Positions 1 to 10,680 are shown, counted from the first letter of the stretch. The stretch: DNA of 20,000 nt from Trachelipus rathkii (GCA_015478945.1 JABUQX010095492.1:1-20000), one strand, 5' to 3'. Notes: generated by a model from the sequence alone, not told the origin. A program made the numbers and translations.

Positions 1-72
1 TAACTGAAACAGAAATATTTGGAAATCGCATCTTATCTCAGATAGTCAATTTAGTTTTCAGAGGAAAACCTT

Positions 73-577
73 GATGTAAGGTGAACTTTTATTCTTTCTT
101 TCTATACATGATGTAAGGTGAACTTTTATTCTTTCTTTCTTTCTATGTATGATGTAAGGTGAACTTTTATTCTTTCTTTCTATACATGATGTAAGGTGAA
201 CTTTTATTCTTTCTTTCTTTCTATGTATGATGTAAGGTGAACTTTTATTCTTTCTTTCTATACATGATGTAAGGTGAACTTTTATTCTTTCTTTCTTTCT
301 ATGTATGATGTAAGGTGAACTTTTATTCTTTCTTTCTATACATGATGTAAGGTGAACTTTTATTCTTTCTTTCTTTCTATGTATGATGTAAGGTGAACTT
401 TTATTCTTTCTTTCTATACATGATGTAAGGTGAACTTTTATTCTTTCTTTCTTTCTATGTATGATGTAAGGTGAACTTTTATTCTTTCTTTCTATACATG
501 ATGTAAGGTGAACTTTTATTCTTTCTTTCTTTCTATGTATGATGTAAGGTGAACTTTTATTCTTTCTTTCTATGCAT
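73..577. repeat. Minisatellite with a 78-bp higher-order period (alternating 37- and 41-bp units)
   Basis: Thirteen head-to-tail units, each starting gatgtaaggtgaactttta, run without a gap. Units strictly alternate between a 37-bp form ending ctatacat and a 41-bp form with one extra CTTT and the ending ctatgtat, giving seven short and six long copies. Short units start at 73, 151, 229, 307, 385, 463 and 541; long units at 110, 188, 266, 344, 422 and 500. By eye the copies are identical within each class, except that the last short unit ends ctatgcat. Because 78 is 3 x 26, the minus strand stays open across the array, giving a 216-codon ORF (58-708) of basic repeats (CIERKNKSSPYI and IHRKKERIKVHLTS). 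I read that ORF as a by-product of the period, not a gene. Each unit contains an internal TTCTTTCTTTC pyrimidine run. Confidence 0.95.
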
Positions 578-1000
578 TTCGAATTTATGATGAATCTTTC
601 CCTGTGACAATGGACATATTGAAATCTTACGAGAGTTTGACGCAAAGTTTGATTTCTAAACTTTCCCCTAGAAGCTCTAATAAGCTTTTGTAGACGAGCA
701 TCATTCATCCTTTAAATTTATCAATAGTCGTTTTCCTCAAGGTTTGGTTGTGTCCCAACACCCTCTTACTATATTTATATTATTGACCTTCTACATATTA
801 GTTCATAGTCTATCTACTTTTGTGCCGAAATATCCACTAAAAAGTTGGTTACACAGCCGCAAATGCTAGTGCTAGGAGGGTAACCCTGGAGAAATTGAAA
901 CCTGATCATTCTTATATTTCAAACAGGAGAAGACAAATATAGTTTTTTCCAAAGGTTTCAAAATATCAATAACTTCATCTATCTACTCATCATATATAAT
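578..1000. other. AT-rich non-repetitive sequence, no gene seen
   Basis: This is the right flank of the minisatellite. The minus strand continues open into it for about 44 codons (to 708), including a stretch reading RQTLVRFQYVHCHRERF. I do not recognise this as a protein family, and there is no convincing start context. From about 720 to 1,000 I see no ORF, repeat or RNA signal. Confidence 0.5.
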
Positions 1001-1909
1001 ATACACAACTAAAAAACCATCTTCGGAAAACATACTATAATAATAATCCTTCACTCATCAACACTTCACGAAAATAATAACAATCTACACATAATTACAT
1101 TAATCTCTATAGAACATAGATAAAATTATACTATCCACTCGAATAATTAAGGTCCCTCGTGTTCTAGGGAACCTGTGAATTTGAAATAAATAGAATGAAA
1201 AATGAATTAACAGAGTGCACATAATTTTTTAAAATCTCCAAAATTTACATCGAATAGCAGCTGTTTCGAGATCAGCAACGATGCTCATCTCAATGCTGAT
1301 ACACGATCTACTGACGGTAGTAAATAAGAACAGACACAAAGTTATCAATACAAGAAATCGATGATTGATCAAATTAAACGTCTAACGGTTATAAATCGAC
1401 TCTAAATAAACATGCAAATCAAAATAAAAATAAAGAAATAAACAAACATAAAATTAAAAATAAACAATGAAAACAAACAAAGAACACAAAATAGAAAGCC
1501 TTGCCCAGAAAATCCAGAGTCTTACATAATACTAAAGAAACATACCAAAATGAAAATGAAAATTTAAACAAAATAGAAGATAAGACCTAAAATATAACAG
1601 AATATATAGCTCTCTACTTACTATAGTACCTAGTACCTATCTCATCTACCTATCATCCTCCCTCATCCCTCTATACTATATATACTATAATATACCTATA
1701 ACAACTAGCTACTATAATAATCCCCTAGTAAGCTATATGTATAACTAATACCTTAACATAACCCCTATAATATTATCTACTTAAGATAAATAAATATATA
1801 TATAAACTAAGAAATATGACTATATAATCTAACTTCCTATTAATATATAAATATATATTAAATAACTATATAATTATAATATAATAAATAGATATATATC
1901 TATATAAAA
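1001..1909. other. Low-complexity AT-rich stretch, with a C-over-G skewed part
   Basis: No ORF of note is present. 1,380-1,560 is A-rich with aaat/aaac runs. About 1,560-1,760 is rich in short CTA, CCT and TACC words and poor in G: 1,621-1,680 has 22 C and 2 G. 1,790-1,909 grades into imperfect TA repeat. A small inverted repeat (ggtccct and agggaacc) lies at about 1,151-1,174. The skewed part could be a degenerate (TATC/TACC)-type microsatellite. Confidence 0.55.
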
Positions 1910-1917
1910 ATATAATA

Positions 1918-2290
1918 ACTGGATTTCCTACCAGCAATTTTGCTGTACTGACTCCAAGAGTGATGAAGAGATACTTGAAAAGAGCACAGTAAAGTAATCA
2001 TCAGCAATTTACCAAGACTGCTGTTAGATCCGCAGATCGACATGCTCTGGAGGAACACCTGTAATTTGTAAACACATAATATCATCTTACAGAAAATAAT
2101 AGTACTTACCGCGAGAGAAAGATGGACAGCAGACATTTTGCAACATGTGATGCCTCAAATGTGCCCGTAATGTGGTTACCCATACCCAGGATTTTTCGGC
2201 AAACCTTGTAAAGATGGTCAAATTTACAAACAGTCTTGATAAAAGAAGGTTCAACTGATTGTTTATACCGAAAAAGAATGGGGTGCATAT
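1918..2290 (-). other. Possible minus-strand exon pair with a 51-bp intron-like gap (unrecognised)
   Basis: This segment is less AT-biased than its surroundings. On the minus strand a strong donor-like string, CGCG|GTAAGTA, puts an exon end at 2,110. An acceptor-like AATTACAG|GTGTT puts the next exon start at 2,058, so the gap is 2,059-2,109 (51 bp). The upstream part is open in more than one frame. One frame gives 60 codons (2,106-2,288) including KILGMGNHITGTFEASHVAK, which looks protein-like but matches no family I know. Spliced in that frame it ends 18 codons into the second exon. Another frame (1,900-2,136) stays open with or without splicing, because 51 is a multiple of 3. The polypyrimidine tract is weak, no start or end of a gene can be fixed, and nearby sequence offers no partner. 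It could equally be chance or an old repeat. Confidence 0.2.
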
Positions 2291-2299
2291 AATTAGATT

Positions 2300-2849
2300 C
2301 AGAAAAGGTGATGCTTCTATTGTTGGAGGAGAATTAAGGCGGCTGTAAGTTGAAGCATGGTGAAAGATTCTACCAGGATTCAAACAATGGAAATGAATAC
2401 AGGGAACATTGGGATAAGGCTAAGGATGGGTTATTTGTAATGGTTATTTGATAAGAGAAACGCAAATCATCATTTCGCCAAAAGAGAAAGCACGGATCCA
2501 CAAGAACACTTTAAAATGAAAGGAAGTAAGGGACCGTGTTTTGGCATAGGTAAACGAGCATTGACCTTATATTTTGGAAATTTTTTAGGTGATTGATGTT
2601 AGCAAGAAAAAATGTCTTTCATTTAAGTTTTCCTTTCCGGTAACTTGAAGTCCTTCAACTACCAAATTTGATACTACCTACATTGGTAGGCTCATTAACA
2701 AACCTTAAAAATGCCAAAACTAAATATTGCAAATAATCTCAAAGTTTTGGATGTTTAGAGAAAATAATGAAGGTCATAGTTCTTGTGTTTTTTTCAATCA
2801 AAAAATATCATGATCCAGTCAAAGAAACTGAACTCTTATGGTTTATGTA
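2300..2849. other. AT-rich sequence, no gene seen
   Basis: Ordinary AT-rich DNA. I found no long ORF, tandem repeat or RNA gene. A minus-strand ORF reaches into its left end (to 2,383) but overlaps the candidate exon in another frame and has no independent support. Confidence 0.45.
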
Positions 2850-3075
2850 TATTGATTATTATTAATTATCTATTATTATCTATTGATTACTTTGTATTAG
2901 TTAATTATATTATTTGGTTATTCAGTGTATTGTTATTGTTATTATTATTTTCATATTAATTTTTGATTATTTTTTTTTATTATTATGTATTATGTATTAT
3001 TATTATTATTGATTAGTTCATTATTATTCATTATTATATTATTATTTTATTTTATTATTATTATTATTATTGATG
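2850..3075. repeat. Degenerate (ATT)n microsatellite
   Basis: The segment is dominated by tta/att words (ttattattaattatctattatt and similar), with interruptions such as ggttattcagtg and gattagttc. The longest uninterrupted stretch, about 3,052-3,072, is still under ten units. It looks like an older, eroded counterpart of the perfect ATT array at 12,619-12,714. Confidence 0.85.
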
Positions 3076-3462
3076 TAACTAACTTAATTATTTTAAAATG
3101 AACCTACCCTCCAAAATAGAAGATAAGGACAAAATAGATTCCGTTTATATTTAATGTAATGAAGGCATTATTAAATAGCCGTGTAATCTACTGTATTGAA
3201 AATGTTGATTAAAAAGTGTTTTTTAATAATTTTCTAAAACTAAATCAAATTATGAATAAATATAAATATATGTTAAAGTAGAAAAATTCCTAAAATTTCA
3301 TCTTTGTTTTAGCTGTTACCTTAGAAATCCTAAATTTCACCAATTCATTCTTTTTTAGCAGATGACCTTAAATATTCACATATTTCGTTTTTAGCTTTAC
3401 CTTCTTAGGCGTCACTAAGTTTGCATCAATCATCCTCTTAGATTCGTAAAGATGTTTATCGA

Positions 3463-3484
3463 TTTTTTTTTTTTTTTTTTTTTT
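3463..3484. repeat. T22 homopolymer
   Basis: Twenty-two consecutive T on the + strand. It may be the poly-A tail of a minus-strand retroposed copy. Read on the + strand it also acts as a polypyrimidine tract directly before an acag (3,485-3,488). Confidence 0.9.
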
Positions 3485-3488
3485 ACAG

Positions 3489-3608
3489 TATATCACCACC
3501 GCTCAGCCGGCAACGCCTTTTCAAGGAGGGAACTGTTATTACCGCAACAAAATTTCAGACTAACGCATGTAACGTGTCAGATGGAGCACAGACCGCGGGC
3601 TTGTAAAG
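3489..3608 (+). other. Possible isolated 120-bp exon (unrecognised)
   Basis: T22 followed by ACAG gives a strong-looking 3' splice site ending at 3,488. 120 bp later, TTGTAAAG|GTGAGG resembles a 5' splice site, with GT at 3,609. One frame is open through the whole segment and beyond it (3,452-3,703) and includes CQMEHRPRACKG. Local base composition is more balanced than in the flanks. Against it: the T run may be a plain homopolymer, I recognise no domain, and I cannot find a matching neighbouring exon. Treat it as a weak candidate only. Confidence 0.15.
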
Positions 3609-3703
3609 GTGAGGAAGATTTAAAGCTTGGAGTGAGAAAGACAGAAGATGGCAAGAAAGAATTCCAGAATATGTTAATTATCTTAAACGTTAAGTTCTCA
3701 TAA

Positions 3704-4982
3704 ATAGACATTTCCAAGCAGAAATATATGTTGAAGGTGCTTAGATAGTATATCGAGAATGCGCGCGAGAAACAGATGGAGGAACATGTAATGGAACTTG
3801 CTGAATCAATAAAATGAGATGTATGTTTAAGCCATCATCCAAAGAAGTTAAGAAAGCGTTGTTTTAGGAACTATTGGGAATTTTTGAGTTCCTTTTTTCG
3901 TGCCTCTTCTTTTGTTGAGGTAATCCTTCAATACAAGAGAGAAAACATTTATTTCACTTTGGCGCGTATTTATCTTTTGCATAAATTTTCTCCTTACCGA
4001 TTGTAAAGAAAATAAACTTGGTAAAGTGAGAATGAAGTTGGGGGTTGTTGGAGCAGCTTTGCTCAGAATCAAAAGAAGAGTGTTTATCAGCTCGGGGTTT
4101 TTTTGATTCATTCGTATGATTTGTGACCGTACCTCGAATACGAGAAGAAAAAATCAAAAAGGTATCCACTAGAGATACACTGAAGCAGTTTTTGAACAAA
4201 GTACTAACAAACAGTAGTCCTTAATTTGACAAGAGAATTCCAGCTTATACTTCTTATGTTCCCGAAGAATTGTGTTAGAAGAGGAAATAAGGACAGCCCT
4301 AATGTTAAAGAAAAGTTATAGAATAAATAGGGAAGAAACCAGAAAAGAAAGTGCATTAATCGGTTAAGAATTGTAATGAGTTAAAACATATAGCTCAATA
4401 ATTCATATGAAAGGGTCAACTTTTTTTAAAGCTACAGCTGTGAAGTAGAGACTAGAACTCATTTTTAAGAACCTATACACAAATTTTCCAGAAATGTGTA
4501 GAGATATGCTGTGAAATTATATCGATAATCAGAGTTAGAAAAGAACGAATGTCTATGAACGGTAAACAAACTATATCTTATAGCACCTACATATTTTGCC
4601 GATGTTTAACTTTTTTATGTCTCGGATTTAACTTGAACTTAACACGTGTTCGTAACGGATACATTTTTTTCGTTTCAGGAGAACGTGGTTGAAAGAAAAC
4701 AATTATTTAAAAAAATGTCTTACAATTCTTGCATGTAAGAGTTTTCCTGATGAGTGTCCTAATAAGTAGTTATGTTTGCGGAAGTTGAAGACATAGTGTT
4801 CTAAGAGTTCATTCAAATAAGCTTGAAAGAGGAAGAAGCAAAGGTAGAGTTGAAATATGTCATCTGAAAAAGGAGGGACAGCAACTAGGGGAATTATTGG
4901 TTGTTGGATAAATTGTGCAACGAGGAGAAAGGTTTTTATTTGGTTTAACTGCAAATACGGTCTTTTTAACAATAAGTGAGAT
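3704..4982. other. AT-rich intergenic sequence with only weak ORFs
   Basis: Mostly unique AT-rich sequence. Minus-strand ORFs of 81-89 codons occur at 3,848-4,111, 3,954-4,199 and 4,703-4,972. The one at 3,954-4,199 contains a donor-like ATCG|GTAAGG string and a hydrophilic stretch (TNHTNESKKPRADKHSS), so it might hold an exon. It overlaps another ORF in a different frame, and nothing in it is recognisable. I see no tandem repeat or RNA gene. Confidence 0.4.
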
Positions 4983-5246
4983 ATGGTAAGAGAGGCAGCC
5001 AGCTACATTGCATATCGCGATAAACTGTTTAAATCATCATATAAACGAAATGGTAAGCTTGTCGAGGTCCAGACATCGTACGACGTCCAAGCTTCCCAGG
5101 CAACAGGACAAAGAAATATGGAACGAAATAATGATGATAACTTTCAAAAGTTGACTAAGTCACACAAAACCGACAGTACGGAGCCGTCGCTTCTGTACTC
5201 AAGTTCTCAAAAAAATGAAAAAGACTCACCTAAAAGTATTCCTTAA
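4983..5246 (+). CDS. Small hypothetical ORF, 87 codons, doubtful
   Basis: The ATG at 4,983 follows an in-frame stop at 4,977-4,979. It has G at -3 and G at +4, a fair animal start context. The product is hydrophilic and Ser/Lys/Asn-rich, beginning MVREAASYIAYRDKLFKSSY and ending in a Ser/Lys-rich tail (SSSQKNEKDSPKSIP). It has no signal peptide, membrane segment, cysteine pattern or domain that I recognise. Its composition looks more protein-like than other ORFs here, but 87 codons is not exceptional by chance over 20 kb in six frames. It could be a terminal exon, a small peptide gene or chance. No neighbour supports a role. Confidence 0.18.
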   Translation: MVREAASYIAYRDKLFKSSYKRNGKLVEVQTSYDVQASQATGQRNMERNNDDNFQKLTKSHKTDSTEPSLLYSSSQKNEKDSPKSIP

Positions 5247-5409
5247 AATTAAGCCATTGAGTAACAAAAGTCGTCAGTCTTTATAATGGATAAAGGCTGT
5301 TGAAATTTGTTTACAATCTACCGACAAAACTAATTGTATACAATTTTCTTTCATTTAAATCAACCATTGTTAGCAATGTAAGTCTTGATTCATTTAAGAT
5401 GTATTACGT

Positions 5410-6289
5410 AGATTGTGACTTTAGACGGTGAGCCTCAGTCGTATAAAGGAAGCAGAGTCATGCAGACCCAGCACGCGGGTGTTTCAAGTGGAATTACTCA
5501 TGTGTGAAAATTCTTCGCTACGGATGGGAAAATCCTGGGTCTCACATACGTGTAAACCAAGATCACATCCACTGGACCCGCACTTCGCAACGTTATCATT
5601 AATAAATAACTTCTTGTGGTATAGTCAGCATTTCTATCTCTGTTAGAAGTAGCAAGCAGCCGTAGCCGCGCTGAGAACCGACAGGTATCTGAGTTGCATG
5701 CAACGGCGTGTATAAAAACAGGCTGTAGTCTGCTATGGAAGGAGGAGGCAGAGAACGCTGGAGAATAGAAAAATAGGCAGGCCATTCCACTAGGGATCGA
5801 GTCACGGAAACCGTTCTGGAGAAGCTATGCGTAGCGGAAAGCCCACGAGTCGCGACAGTCATTGTTACCGGAGTAGAGAGAGGTTCAATGGAGATAGTAG
5901 CCGCAGAGAGAGAGGTTTCAGATAGAGAGTATTGCGTTAGGTGGATGAAGTATGACAGTTAAACCAAGGTCTCTTTAGTCGTCTCGACAGAGAGCATAAG
6001 CTCGCTATTGATCGCTGTGCATCGAACATTAACTTAGAGGGAGAGCCTAGAATATGACACGCAACGATTGCACAACAACAGAGCAAACGAGAGATAACTT
6101 TATAAGCAGGTCTGGCCTGTAAAGGCATGCGCCCTACAACTCCACGATGTGGTAGAGAGTGTGGGCAATAAGTAGGACCGTAGAGGGTTGACCACATATC
6201 ATCGCGGCGCATTGGAATAGATGAGCATCTCGATGATGCGCCTCATTATCCTCAGGGATTGCAGAGGTTGCGAAGTATTATAGTACGAT
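5410..6289. other. Raised-GC, mildly purine-biased sequence (left part of the odd block)
   Basis: At about 5,410 composition shifts from AT-rich to mixed sequence close to 50% GC, with many CpG and few runs. ORFs in several frames (5,428-5,646 +, 5,498-5,785 -, 5,599-5,862 -, 5,937-6,212 -) overlap each other and carry no recognisable motif. I read them as chance openings caused by the lower stop-codon density. GA words (agagagagg, gagagag) become more frequent toward 5,880-6,060. Confidence 0.5.
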
Positions 6290-7059
6290 ACTGAGATAAA
6301 ATATCCCCATTCATGTGATTGCGCTTTCTTTTGTTTGTCAAAGAAGTAGGAAAGAGAAACCAATGTAGTATAACATGTAATCCATGAGTGGCCTTTTCTA
6401 GAAGAATTTAGAGTGTTTTATTTCCATAGTCCCTCCGTGATCAACAAACGTATCCGGCAAGACATTAGTAGACCTTCCTGTTCCCTCGCCACAGTGAATT
6501 TAAATGGCGAGGCGCACAATATAAGACACTCAGAGATTTTGGTGAGTCGATAAAGATACAGGAGCAGTAAGACGTTAACTTTACAACAAGAACTATGGTT
6601 AGTTTTGGCCGTAAAATCATTGTTTACTGCATATTGATCGTGGAACTGACTATCAGATTGGGCTTGGAAAGAAAATGGTGTTCGGGATTGCCACACGGAA
6701 TTTCTATAACATTAGGAAAGTATTTTGTTTTAATAGACTTTGCCATCCTCATTCCATTTTACTTTCACTGGGGAATGTTTAAGCTCACCAAAAATCAGGC
6801 ATAAGTATCTGGCATCCACACGCTGTTCTCTAGTCCAAAGCAATATTGCACGAAATGGTTTTTCTGAGAAATTCTTGAAGGTTGGTTCTGGGTGCAAGAG
6901 CCTTTCGAACATGCTACAGGAATATGGTATAGGGGATGTTTTTAGCTGATTCTGCCGGAAGGTACTGAATGATATGGATCCTAGTATTAAGAAAATTAAC
7001 GTTCTTAGCTATTGTACGAGGGTACAGAAATATATCCATAGTGTAATAGGTTGGAGAAG
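6290..7059. other. Ordinary AT-richer stretch inside the odd block
   Basis: Composition here resembles the rest of the window more than the purine-biased sequence on either side. ORFs at 6,418-6,696 (-), 6,595-6,804 (+), 6,730-6,912 (-) and 6,740-6,949 (+) overlap in different frames. The + ORF at 6,595 is hydrophobic (for example IIVYCILIVELTIRLGL) and could be misread as a membrane protein. No family is recognisable and none has splice or start support. Confidence 0.4.
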
Positions 7060-10000
7060 ATTGAAATGACGTGGAAGCACACCTGTTGGACTGAGGAAAA
7101 AACGAGGTGGGTCTTCAGCAAGATATGGAGTATATATCACGACACCACTCGATATGGGGGACACAGCGAGGGAGCGCAGCGAGACGACGAGAGAGCACTA
7201 TATAGATTCGTGACAATCGGTAACGCATCAATATCTTGGTCTCGTAAGAGAGTGGTGGGTAAGGCTAGGGAGCAGGAGCTACCGCGGGCAGAGTAGTGGC
7301 GTCTGATTTCTGCATATTATTAGCAACATGCACGTCGCCTGGAGAAAGGGTCTATCTCAGGAAGGCAATGGTACTGCGCTCACACGACGAGGTGCTCGCT
7401 ATTCAACACCTTCCCCCGTGGAGACGCGCTCGAAATGTATGGGTCTCTGTTGTGGAAATTGATCAGCCAGCGAGAGTGAGAGAAAATTGCTGCGATTGGT
7501 ATGATGGCCGTCTAGGTGTTATTTGTGGCGTATGCAGGACAATAGTCAGCAAGCGGTTACCATTAATTAGTATTGTATCACAATGGAGAGAGCTAGAGCC
7601 ATAGCGGAGCCGGGAGTAGGTTATGTGAGCCACGTTTGAGCTGAATTGCGTATCAAGAGAGGAACGGAGAGAGAGATGAGCGTGAGAGTTTAGGACTCAC
7701 ACTGTAGCACAGTGTGCACATGAAGTTAGGGTAAGAGCACCTTCTACTAAGTGACTGGAGGACACCGACTAAGCTGACATTGAGCACAGCTTATAATGCG
7801 TCGCACACTCTTGACACGAATTCGCACATGCACGCGAGTGTTCTAGGTGGTCGGCACGAATTTCAATAGATCAAAAGAGCATCGACGTGTATGACCTAAG
7901 AGTTATTCATATGTATGTCACTTGCCGAGATATTGCGTCGTGAGGGGAGAGGTGTGGGTGTCACTATGGGCATGAAGGAGGTTAGCATATGACGAGCTTC
8001 GTGGTGTGTGTATGACGGAGATAAGCACTATGCACTGCTTTTAGGCTCCACGGCGCAGTCTACGTAGAGATAGGAGGTATTACCACGATGAGAGTCAGCG
8101 TGCAACCAACATCATAGGTAACTGCAGTTCAAAGTGCGGCAGGCGGGAAGTGCGGGGAGCTAGACGGCCGGGGGCACTGAGCACATGGTGAAATGTCAAT
8201 TGCTTACCCTTTAGCGCATAGTAGAAGGAGCGGGAAGGGTGAGTCACTCAGTCATCAGAAACTACGTCGAGCGTAATTTGGAGCTGAGAGAGTCAAGGAG
8301 AACCTTTGAGAATGAGCGCATAGGCTGACTAATATGAGCGCCGATTAAAATTGATATAAAATTTCGCAGCATCGGCATGCAGTTATCTGACAAATTGAGT
8401 GTAATATATGAGAGAGAAAGAGAGAGCGCAGATATATATATATAGAGCGAGCATCTCTGTTAGCGACAGAAATGTACAGCTAAAAGTTCTAGACGGATGA
8501 GATGGTCGAGGAGAGAGGGAGAGAGAAAGATGATGTGAAAAGAGAGAGACGAGAAGCTATGGCGTGAGAACTAAGAGTAGCGGATATGACGTGAGTAAGA
8601 AAGGTGCATGAATACTGAGAGTTACAACGAACAACGAGGAGTATGAGGTGAGGTGAGGGAAGAGGTCAATCGAGAGTGTGAGAGAGCTCAACTGCTTACA
8701 TAGGAGCGTAACCTGAGGATGTTAGAGGCATATGCCAGGGAGAGAGTAGGTGAGCTCAGCGCATTAAGTAGATATATATAATATAAGTACGCATAAATCA
8801 TATAATCCGAATGTTGCCTCGTACTAGACACGGGACACGAGAAGTATTATGTATTGGATTGGCGGGAGAATGTAGTAGTGATTTGCCCTAGGTCTTTCTA
8901 ATTAGTTAACGAAGCCGGACACTGACAATATCGCACCGTTTGCGTGCTAGCTACGGATATTTGATGCGAAAGTCGGAGTATCAGGGAACAGGGATGTGGT
9001 TTGCGAACAATATGTGATAGTGCTATAAGATGTAGAGAGGTGACGCAGCAATATGACTCTCAGCTTTGACGCGGGGCAACGCGTTGAGGAGCGCAGTGTA
9101 GCCGAGTTATTGATAGGAGGTGCTAAGAGTGAGAGAGAAAGTACGAAAGTTAGAGGAGTAGAGCGGACAGGCCATGTGCATATGAGCCAACTAGGATAGT
9201 TCTCCAAAGGCGGTCGAAGGTGTGAGCAGATGAGTGCAGTGGTTGGCAAGCGACGAGCAGAGTCATGAGGACGACGAAAAAGATTGAGAGAATCAACATG
9301 TATACGAGCCAGAGATTATAGGAGACGAAAGAGCGACGTATATCTTATAAAAAGTAATCGTGAGCAGCCTACTTAAAACTCATCAAGGAGGGTATAGGTG
9401 GTATGGGAGTTATTCGGGGATATCATATAAAGCCTAGAACCTATATAATGTAGTAATATATAGTAACTGAGATGGTTAGAGTAGAACGGATGAGGAGAGA
9501 GAGACACCTCGAGGAGAGGAAGATAAATAGTCAGTGATCGACGAAACCTATTGCATACAGATTTGAGCCGATGACATATCAGACTGAGAAGAGAGAGAGA
9601 ATGTATGTATGAGCGAGAGAGAGGAGTAGGGTAGAACAAGTTGTTAGAGGAGCTGAGAGATATATGAGTAGTGACAGGGTTGCTCTCAATAACTATGAAT
9701 CAAACTGCGATAGTAGCTAGTTAAGAATCGTAGCCGCCAAAGCATAACGGGAGATTAAGGGTCAGAGTACATTAGAGTCGCCAGATGGGCTGCCCGATGA
9801 GTTGGTAGGTTATACATTAACTAATCATGAGAATTACGTCATATATATATGATGGGTGGCTAGTAAAATATTCTAGCAGGGTAACGTAGGTTAAATAAAT
9901 CATGTTGGACGTGGGGAGTTCATGAAGCACTAGAAGAAAGGATGACGTGAGAATAGACCTCTCGAAAACAGGGTTGGAGCATTCGCATTAGGATATCGAC

Positions 10001-10150
10001 GGGAATAACCTGTCCCTATAGCAGCGGTTAGACCGGATTGGGTCGCCTAGACGTCAGCCCCGACTACTATAGAGCTAATTCGAAGTTCGAAGACAATCGC
10101 TGGAGATAACGGAATCGATATGAATATAACCTGTCACTCGTGAGAAACGA
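7060..10150. other. 3.1-kb purine-biased, raised-GC block without genes
   Basis: The + strand is rich in GAGA, GAG and AGAG words but rarely forms a clean array. Sampled 60-base lines show purine shares of 48/60 (8,521-8,580), 44/60 (9,121-9,180), 45/60 (9,481-9,540) and 45/60 (9,601-9,660). GC is 32/60 at 8,701-8,760 against 9/60 just outside at 10,201-10,260. Short GA runs are embedded at 8,410-8,427, 8,511-8,526 and 9,590-9,600. The longest ORF, 102 codons at 7,296-7,604, has no recognisable motif. The sequence may be an eroded (GA)n array, a GA-rich repeat family, or a poorly corrected long-read consensus over a (GA)n array. The right edge near 10,150 is sharp. Confidence 0.6.
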
Positions 10151-10680
10151 TCCTTTGGCGTTAAATAAAACCAACAGATTAGCGTGATATTCTTCTAATT
10201 TTAAAGCATATTCTTATGTTTATACTAATCTTTAATATAATAAGAACACTTTTATTTATTTCTAATAACTAAATATATCAGTCAGTAAATACACCGTTTA
10301 TAATAAGTTCAAGATATGTTCTTATTTTTCCATTTATCATTAAAATCTCAAACTATGTGACACTTTAATAAACGATATTTTACATAAATTTAAATTAAAT
10401 TTCTCCTAACCGTTTTTAAATCTGTTTTATTTTTAAAATATATACTTAAGAAGGCAGAATTTTGGTTCTTTAATTTCTAATTTATACATATAGCTTGTTC
10501 TAGCAATGTGACTCGTCCACGAATTGAACCAAAATGAGTAAGATCTAGAAACCAATCATGAAATTAAGAATTTGAAAGAGAAGATCCCTGAGAAACCTGA
10601 TATTGAAAATACACTATTCTTAAAGGGCACTTTACTCCTGTCTTCTGCTCTTACAGTACAAAATGAATAAAAAATAATAA
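10151..10680. other. AT-rich sequence, no gene seen
   Basis: The sequence returns abruptly to about 15-30% GC. No ORF, tandem repeat or RNA signal is visible before the TA tract. Confidence 0.5.

Noticed and set aside
73..577. CRISPR array
   Set aside because: Repeats are contiguous with no unique spacers, and the context is an animal genome. It is a minisatellite.
6595..6804. Possible small membrane protein (hydrophobic + ORF)
   Set aside because: Overlaps other ORFs in different frames, and its hydrophobicity follows from T-rich codons. No family resemblance.
7296..7604. 102-codon + ORF in the purine-biased block
   Set aside because: No motif, no start or splice support. Raised GC lowers stop density, so ORFs of this size are expected by chance.
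9373..9639. 88-codon minus-strand ORF (Ser/Leu-rich)
   Set aside because: Antisense of the purine-rich strand, so CT-rich codons give Ser, Leu and Pro. No recognisable protein feature.
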